Assembly (NCBI RefSeq): GCF_002752675.1
Contig: NZ_CP024608.1
Location: forward strand, 5,704,001 to 5,768,000
From: Massilia violaceinigra
Lineage (GTDB): Bacteria > Pseudomonadota > Gammaproteobacteria > Burkholderiales > Burkholderiaceae_D
DNA: 64,000 bases
Reading direction: 5' to 3'
In this document: positions 49,201 to 58,200 of the stretch, one piece after another
Layout of the letters: each line of letters opens with the position of its first letter
Numbering within the stretch: the first letter of the stretch is position 1
The notes under the pieces: generated by a model
Databases searched by the model: none
Seen by the model: the letters and a program-made list of their open reading frames with translations, nothing else
What the model was told of the DNA's origin: nothing
Translations under genes and position numbers: made by a program

Positions 49201-52200
49201 GATCGGCCACGAAGCGCTGGCGCGTCAGTTCGTCGCGGTTCTGGTAACCGCGCGCCACCTGCACGCCGCCGATGTGGATTTCGCCAGGCACGCCGACCGG
49301 CGCCGGCTGGCCGTGTCGATCGAGCAGGTAGATGGCGGTGTTGGCAACCGGCCGGCCGAGCGGGATATTGTCAGGCAAATCGACGCCGGCGCAGTGCCAG
49401 GCGGTGACATCGACGGCAGCTTCGGTCGGGCCGTACAGGTTGTACAGCTGCGCGTCTGGCGCGCATTGCCGGAAGCGCCGGGCCAGGGCGCCGGGCAAGG
49501 CTTCGCCGCTGCACATGACCCGTTTCAGGCCGGTGCAGCGCTCGGCCGCGCCGCCATCGATGAACGCCTGGAGCATCGACGGCACGAAGTGCACGGTGGT
49601 GATGCCGTGTCGCTCGATGGTATCGGCCAGATAGGCCGGGTCTTTATGTCCATCCGGGCGTGCCATCACCAGGCGCGCGCCATTCATCAGCGGCCAGAAA
49701 AACTCCCATACCGACACGTCGAAGCTGAACGGCGTCTTTTGCAGCACCGCGTCGCCCGCATCCAGGCAGTAAGCTTCCTGCATCCACAGCAGGCGGTTGA
49801 CCACGCCCAGATGCTCGTTCATCACACCCTTGGGCTGGCCAGTGGAGCCGGAGGTGTAGATCACGTACGCCAGGTTCGATGGGCTCAGGCCCAGTGCCGC
49901 AGCGTCGGGATTCTTGCCCGGGAGCGCATGCCATGGCGGATTGGTGGCGTCGAGCTGCAGCACGGGCAGGTCCGACGGTACGGTGAGGTGGCGCGCCAGA
50001 CCGGCCTGAGTCAGCAGGACGAGCGGAGCGCTGTCCTTGAGCATGAAGGCCAGGCGTTCCTCCGGATAGGCCGGGTCGAGCGGCACATAGGCGCCGCCGG
50101 CCTTGAGCACGGCCAGCAGCCCGACCACCATTGCGACGCCGCGCTCAAGGCACAGCGCGACGCGCTGGTCCGGCCCCACGCCGAGCATGCGCAGATAGGC
50201 GGCCAGGCGGTTGGCCTGCTCGTTCAATTCGCCGTAGGTCAGGCGCGTGTCGTCGACCTCCAGCGCGACGGCGAGCGGGTTACTCCGCACCTGCGCTTCG
50301 ATCAGTTCGTGGATGCACAGGTCCTGGCGGTAGTCGCGTGCGGTGTCGTTCCAACCGCGCAGGACCTGCTCGCGCTCGGCCGCGTCGAGCAAGCCGGCGA
50401 ACAGATGCGCGCCGTCCGGCTCGCGCGCCATCGTCACCAGGGCCGCCTGGTAGGCCGCGGCGATGCGTGCCGCCTGGCGCGCCGATAGCCGCGCCGGGTC
50501 GCGTTGCAGCGACAAGGTCAGCTTGTTTCCTTCCTGGGCCGCGTTGAAGGTCAGCGCGTGGTTGGTGGCTTCAAACGCCTGGCCTTCCAGGAATTGGAGT
50601 GACTCCACATTGCGCAAGCCGTCGTAGACATAGAAATTGACGAAGTTGAAGGCCGACTCGAACAGCGCGCGGCGCCCGTTTTCCTGCATGATGCGGGCGT
50701 ACGGGTAGGCGCGGTACGGCATCACCGCCAGTTCCGACTTGAAGGTGGCCACGATCAGGTCCTTCCAGCTGCCTGGTTCGATCGCCTGGCGCAGGGGCAG
50801 CGTGTTCAGGTACAGGCCAAGCACCTTGTCGCCATCCTGTTCGGCCGGACGCGAATGCGAGACCATCCCTGTCAGTACGTCACTCTCGCCCGAGAACAGT
50901 GCCATCACGCGCACGTGCGCGGCCAGTAGCAGTGTACGCAAAGGCACGTGCAGCTCGCGCGCCAGGGCTTCCAGCTGCGCTGTCACGCCTTCCGGCAGCG
51001 TGATGGCGGCTGTGCGCGACGCGTCGACGTCGTTGTCCGCATCGCGCGGCGGCAGGCTGGCGACCGTGTGGCCAGCCAGGTAACCGGTCCAGAACGCGGT
51101 GGCTGACGATGAGGCGAGGATAACCTGTTCGGCGGCGACGGCCTGCCTGAAGCTGCACGCAAGCGCCGGGGCGTCGATACGCTCGCCTGCCCGCAAGGCT
51201 TGATATACCTGGAACAGTTCGGTGACGAACGATGCCACGCTCCAGCCGTCCAGGATCGCATGGTGGAAGCTGAGCGTGAGCTGGAAGCTGTCGTGGCCAC
51301 GTTGATGGATGAAGATCCGGAACATCGGCGCTTCGCCCGGCGCAAAGCCGTTGCCGCGCTCCTGGCGCAGAAAGTCGCTGATCAGGTGTTCCTGCCGCGC
51401 CGCGTCGAACGCGCTGATGTCGCTGATGTCGACGGCGATGCGTGCGCCCCTGTGCACCAGTTGCAGGGCGACGCTGTAGGTACGCAGGTCGAACGACGTA
51501 CGCAGGACCGGGTGGCGCGCCACGACCGTGTCCAGCGCCTGTTGAAACACCTCGGCATTCCAACCCTCGATGCGCAGGTGATGGCTGAAGACATCGTGAT
51601 ACACGCTGCCGTCGGCCGACATCTGGTTGTGGAATACCATGCCCAGTTGCAGGCAGGTCAGTTCGTAGGCGTCTTCGACGTCGCCTGGCAGCAGCGCGGC
51701 GTCGGCGGGCGAGAGCGCCATCGCGGTTGCGGCGGGCGCGCTGGCGGCGGCGTCGGGCTGGGCGCGCGCCAGTGCGGCGGCGACACCGGCTACCGTCAGG
51801 TGGCTGAAAATGTGCTCGATGGCGAGCGCTAGCCCTCGCTCGCGCGCTTTCGAAACGATTGAAATGGTGCGCATCGAGTCGCCGCCCAGGGCGAAGAAGT
51901 TATCGTGCACGCCGACCCGGTCGATCCCGAGCACGTCGGCCCAGATCGACGCGATGCATTCTTCGGCAGGGTTGCGCGGCGCGCAATAACCCGCGTCGCT
52001 GCGCGCCACATCCGCCGCCGGAAGCGCCGCATGGTCGAGTTTCCCGTGCACGGTCAGCGGCAGGCTGTCCAGGCAGACGATGTAGGCCGGTACCATATAG
52101 TCCGGCAGGATCTGCGCCAGCTCCTCGCGGATTGCCATGCCGTCGCCATGGGCCGCTCCGTCGCGCGGCACGACGTAGGCGGCCAGGCGCTTTTCGCCCT

Positions 52201-55200
52201 GGGCGTCGTCGATTGCCAGCACCACCGCCTCGCGCACGGCGGGCAGGTGCAGCAGGCGCGCCTCGATTTCGCCCAGCTCGATGCGAAAGCCTCGCACCTT
52301 GACCTGGGCATCGTTACGGCCCATGAATTCGATCGATCCGTCGCGCAGACGCCGGCCAAGGTCGCCGGTGCGGTACAGGCGCTGGCCGCCGCCGGGCTGG
52401 AACGGGTCGTCGATGAAGCGTTCGGCGGTCAGCTCTAGCCGGTTCAGGTAGCCGCGCGCCACGCCCGCGCCGCCGACATGCATTTCGCCGACCATGCCGA
52501 TTGGCGCGGGGCGGCCCTGCGTATCGAGGATGTGCACGGCCAGGTCGGGAATCGGCATGCCGATCGGGCTGCCGCTGCCCTGCGCGTCCGCCGGGGTGAG
52601 CTCGCGGTAAGTCACGTGCACGGTCGTTTCGGTGATGCCATACATATTGATCAGGCGCGTGCGTTCGCCATTGCGGGCGTACCACGGCTTGAGCATGGCC
52701 GGTTGCAGCGCCTCGCCGCCGAAGACGACGTAGCGCAGGCTGTGGGCGGCGTCGCTCGCCCCCTGGCTGGCGATGAAGCGGCGAAAGGCGCCGGGTGTCT
52801 GGTTCAGAACTGTCACGCCCTCCGCGCACACCAGCTGGTAAAAGTCGTCCGGCGAGCGCGCGGTGGCCTGCGGCACCACGACCACGCGGCCGCCATGGAG
52901 CAAGGCGCCCCACATCTCCCATACCGAAAAGTCGAAGGCGTAGGAGTGAAACATGGTCCAGACATCGTTCGGGCCGAAGCCGAACCAGTGGGCGGTGGCG
53001 GCAAACAGGCGCCCGACGTTGGCGTGTTCCACCATCACGCCTTTCGGCAGGCCGGTCGAACCCGAGGTGTAGATGATGTAGGCCATGTGGTGCGGCAGCA
53101 GCCCGACGGCGTCCGCGCGCGGGTTGGTCGTGGCGTTGTGCGCCCAGGCAGGCTGGCTTTGCGAGAGGTCGAGCACCGGCACGGCGTGTTCCACTCCCTG
53201 CAGCGCGCCCTCATGGGTAATGAGCACCTTCGGTGCGCTGTCGTGCAGCATGTGCGTCAGGCGCGCGGCCGGATAGGCCGGGTCGAGCGGCACATACGCG
53301 CCGCCGGCCTTGAGCACGGCCAGGATGGCGACCAGCATGGTGTGGTCGCGCTGCACGCAGATGGCGACCCGGTCGTCCGGCCCCACGCCCAGCGTACGCA
53401 GGTGATGCGCGAGCTGGTTGGCCAGCGCGTTCAGGTCACGGTAACTCAGGTCCGTATCGCCATGGCGCACGGCGATGGCATCCGGCGTACGCTCGACCTG
53501 CTGTTCGAACTGTTCGTGAACGCAGAATGGCTGCGCGAAGCTGCACACGGCATCGCTCCACGGCGCCGCGCCGTTTGCGGCGGCGACAGGGGTGCGTTCG
53601 CCCTTTTCGAGCGCGCCGGCCAGTGCTTCCAGTTCGCGCAATACGTCGTCGCAGATCTGGCGCGCTTCGACCGGCAATGCCACCTGTACGGTCAGCAGGA
53701 AATCCTGGCCCAGGTCATCGACCGACAGGCCGAATGGGTAGTTGGTGCGCTCCTGGGAGGACAGCACCTCGATGCCTTCGTCCCAGCCGCCTTCGGCCTG
53801 TTCGTCGCGGCCGGCGCTGTGGCGGAAGTTCAGCAGCGCCGAGAACAGCGGTTTGCCGGCCGGCAGAGCGCTGCAGCGCTGCGCCAGCGACAGTGGCGCG
53901 TGCTCGTGGCGCACCAGTTGCAGCAAGGTCTCGTGAATGGCGCGCAGTTCTTCCTGCACGCTGGCTGCGCCTAGGCGCACTCGCAGTGGCAAGGTGTTGA
54001 TGAACAGGCCCATGGCGCGGTCGGCGCCGGCGCCGCCCTGCATGCGGCCGAACAGCACCGTGCCGAAGATGACATCGTCAACCCCGCTGCCCTGGGAGAC
54101 GACCCTGGCCCAGGCCCAGTGAAACAGAGTGGCCGCACTGACGCCGGCGGCGCGCGCCTGGCGGCGGATGCGCTGCGACAGCACGGGCGTGAGGCGGCGC
54201 TGGACTTCCTCGACGTTGCTGCCATCGCCCTTGACGTCGGCAAGGCCGTAGGGCACGGTCGCTTCGTCGACGTCGCCCAGCATCTGGCGGAAGAACGCTT
54301 CGTGCTCCTGCGCCCTGCCCTCCAGGCGCGCCTGGGCCACGAAATTGCGGAACGGGACCGGCTCGGGCAGTTCGTCGGCCCGGCCGCCCTGGATCGCTGC
54401 GATCTCCTGGAACATGACGTCCAGGGTCGTGTGGTCGAGGATCATATGGTGCAGCAGCAGTTGCAGCAGCCAGCGCCCGCTCTTGTCGTCAAACGCGCTG
54501 AAGCCGTGCAGCAGCGGCGCCGTGCGCACGTCCAGGCGCACGTGGCGCGGATCGGCCAGGGCGCACAGTTGGGCGACCGTATCCCCCGCTGGCAGTGCCG
54601 GGGTGTCGACCGTAAAGCGCGCCTGGCGCCAGACCACTTGCACCGGTTCGCTCAAGCCTTCCCACAGGATGGCGCTGCGAAGCACGTCATGGCGGTCGAT
54701 CACCTGCTGCAGCGCCGCGACAAAACCATCCATGCGCGCGCGCGAGTCGAAGGCCAGGGTAGCCGACGACAGGTAAGGGTCACCCTCGGCCTGCAGCAGA
54801 TGGTGGAACAGGATGCCTTCCTGGAGCGGCGCGACCGGGTAGATATCCTGGATCGCTTGCATCCCTCCCGGCACGGTGCTGGCGATGCGCGCGATCTGGC
54901 GCTCGTCCAGCGTCACCAGCGGCAGCATGGCGGGGGTAATCTCGGCGCAGCCGGCGGGAATGGCATTGGGCGGCGCGGCCACTTCGCCGCCGCCAGTGCC
55001 GGCGGCCTGGTCCACCGCATGCGCCAGCGCGGCCAGCGTCGGTTGCGAGAACAGGGTGCGGATGTCGGCGCCCAGGTGCACGCGGCGCATGCGTTCCATC
55101 AGCTGCACGGCCAGCAGCGAGTGGCCACCGAGTTCGAAGAAGTGGTCGTGGCGGCCGACTTGATCGAGTTGAAGCAGCTCGGCCCAGATGGCGGCCAGCG

Positions 55201-58200
55201 CCGTTTCGGTGGCGCCTTGCGGCGCCTCGTACGAACGCTGGGCGTAGGCCGAACCTTCCGGCGCCGGCAGCGCCGTGCGGTCCAGCTTTCCATTGGCGGT
55301 GAGCGGCATGGCACCGAGCACAACGCAGGCGGCGGGCACCATGTAGTCGGGCAGTTCGCGCGCAAGGGCCTCGCGCACGGCGCCGGTGTCGACGTCGCCA
55401 ACCAGGTAGGCGACCAGGCGCTGATCGCCGGGACTGTCCTCGCGCGCCAGCACGACCGCTTCGCGCACGCCGTTCTGGCGGCTCAGATGCGCTTCGATCT
55501 CGCCCAGCTCGATGCGCAGGCCTCGGATCTTGACCTGGTGATCGTTTCGGCCCAAGAACTCGATGGTGCCGTCGGCCAGCCAGCGCGCCAGGTCGCCGCT
55601 CCTGTACATGCGCGCGTCCGGGAGCTGCGAAAACGGATCCGGAAGGAAGCGTTCCTGCGTCAATTGCGGCTGGTTCAGGTAGCCGCGCGCCACGCTGGCG
55701 CCGCCGATGTGGATTTCGCCCGCCACGCCCACCGGGACCGGCTGGCCGTATCGATCGAGCAGATAGATGCTGGTGTTGGCAATCGGACGGCCGATGTGGA
55801 CCACGGCGTCGCCGGCACCAATGCGTCCCGATGTCGCCACCACCGTCGCTTCGGTCGGTCCGTAGTTGTTGACAACCTCGAACCCAAGGCCGGCCGCTGG
55901 TGGTTTGCCCAGGCGGTCGCCGCCGACCAGCAGGGTCCTGAGAGGCTTTTTGGCGCCGGCCTCGCGCTGGAAGGCGATGTCGGCAAGCGCCGTCACCAGG
56001 AAGCTGCTGTGCAGCTCCTGCTTCTCCCACCAGTCCAGTAGTGCCACCGGATCGCCCGCGGCGTCGGCCGGCGCCAGGGCCAGCGCAGCGCCCATGCACA
56101 GCGGCGGCCAGACTTCCCAGGTGCAGGCGTCAAAGGCGATCCCCGCGGTGCTCGATGCGCGTTCGCCCGCGATCAGCGGAAAGGCGTCGGCGTGCCAGCC
56201 GACCAGGTTGGCCAGATTGCGGTGTTCGACCATCACGCCCTTCGGCTTGCCGGTCGATCCGGAGGTGTAGATCACATACGCCAGGTTCGATGGCGCCAGG
56301 CCGGTCGACGCGCGTTCCGGATTGCTGGCCGGCTGATTGGTCCATGGCGCGAACGGGGCATCGAGTTCCAGCACCGCGGCCGTCATCAGTGCGCGGCAGG
56401 CCGGCAGGCGCTCCTGCACCGACGCTTGCGTGAGCACCACCTTCGGACGGCTGTCGTCGAGCATGAAGGCAAGGCGGTCGGACGGGTATTGCGGGTCGAG
56501 CGGCACGTAGGCGCCGCCGGCCTTCAGCGTGGCGAGCATGGCCAGTACCAGTGGCGTACCGCGTTCGAGCGCGATGGCCACGCGCGTATCGGGGCGTACG
56601 CCGAGTGAGATCAGATGGTGCGCCAGCTGGTTGGCGCGCTCGTTGAGAGCCTGGTAGGTGAGCGATTCGCCGTCCGCTTCCAGGGCGGTCGCGCCGGGCG
56701 CCTGCGCGGCCCGCCGCTCGAACAGTTCATGGGCGAAGGCGTCGCTGTACTCGCGCGGGGTATCGTTCCAGTCCACCAGCACCTGGCGCCGCTCGGCCTG
56801 GCCGAGGATGGCGATCGACGCCACCGGCTGGCTGTCGTCACGTACCATGCCTTCGAGCAGGGCCTTGAAGTACGCGGCGTGGCGTTCCATCGTGGCGCGC
56901 TCGAACAGCGCGGTGGCAAAGCCCAGGCGGCCCATGATGCGTCCGCCCGCTTCCTGCATGTCCAGCGCGAGGTCGAACTTGGCGCTGTGATGGTCGAATT
57001 CGAGTTCGCGCAACTCGATCTGGCCAAGCTCCAGCGCTTCGCGCGGCGTGTTCTGCCAGGCGAACATCAATTGAAAGATCGGGCTGTGCGCGAGTGTACG
57101 CTGCGGATTGACCGCTTCGACCACCTGCTCGAACGGTACATCCTGGTGGCTTTGCGCCTGAAGCACGCATTCGCGCACCTGGGCCAGCAAGTCGCTCACG
57201 CTCGGATTGGCGCTCACGTCGATGCGCAGCGACAGTGTATTGACAAAGAAGCCGATCAGCGGTTCCAGCTCGACCCGGGTGCGGTTGGCAACCGGCGAGC
57301 CGATGACCACCTCGTCCTGGCCGGCCAGGCGCGCGCACAGGGCGCTCCATGCCGCCAGCAAGGTCATGTACAAGGTGGTGCCGTGTTTGTGTGATAGCGC
57401 TTTGAGCCCGGTGCTCAGATTCGCATCGAGCTCGAAGCCGATGCTTTGGCCGGTGTAATCCTGCACCGCGGGGCGCGGCCGATCGGTCGGCAGCGTGAGC
57501 AGTTCGGGGGCCCCGGCCAGTTGCCCGCGCCAGTAGCCCAGTTGCTGCTTCTGCACGGCGCCATCGAGCCACTGGCGCTGCCACAGGGTGTAGTCGGCGT
57601 ACTGCACGGGCAGCGGCGGCAGCGGGTCGTCCCAATGCGCCACGCCTTCGTCGGCATAGGCGCGATACAGCTCGCCCAGTTCGCGCATCAACACGCCCAT
57701 CGACCAGCCATCGGAGACGATGTGGTGCAAGGTAAGCAGAAGGATGTGTTCCCGCTCGCCGAGGCGAAGCAGGCGGGCGCGGATCAGCGGCGCGCGTCCC
57801 AGGTCGAACGGTTCGGCCGCTTCGTGGCGGCTCCAGTGGGCAATGGCCGCCTGGCGCGCATGCGGGTCGTCCGCGCTGATGTCGTGCCGCACCACGGCGA
57901 AGCGTCCGTGCGGCTCGATGCATTGCTGCGCGCGGCCATCGACCAGCGCGAAGCGGGTGCGCAGCGCTTCGTGGCGCTGCACGATGCGGTCCAGCGCGGC
58001 ATTGAGCGCGTCTTCGTCGAGGTGCCCGTCGAGCGCCAGGGCACCCGGAATATGGTAAGCCACGCTGGCTTCCTGCCCCATCTGGGCGATGAACCACAGG
58101 CGCTGCTGGGCAAACGACAGCGGCCACGAGCCGCCAGGCGTTGCGCGCACGTCGATCGGCTCGCGCTGGGTGGAACCCTTGCGCTGGAGTTTGGCGGCCC

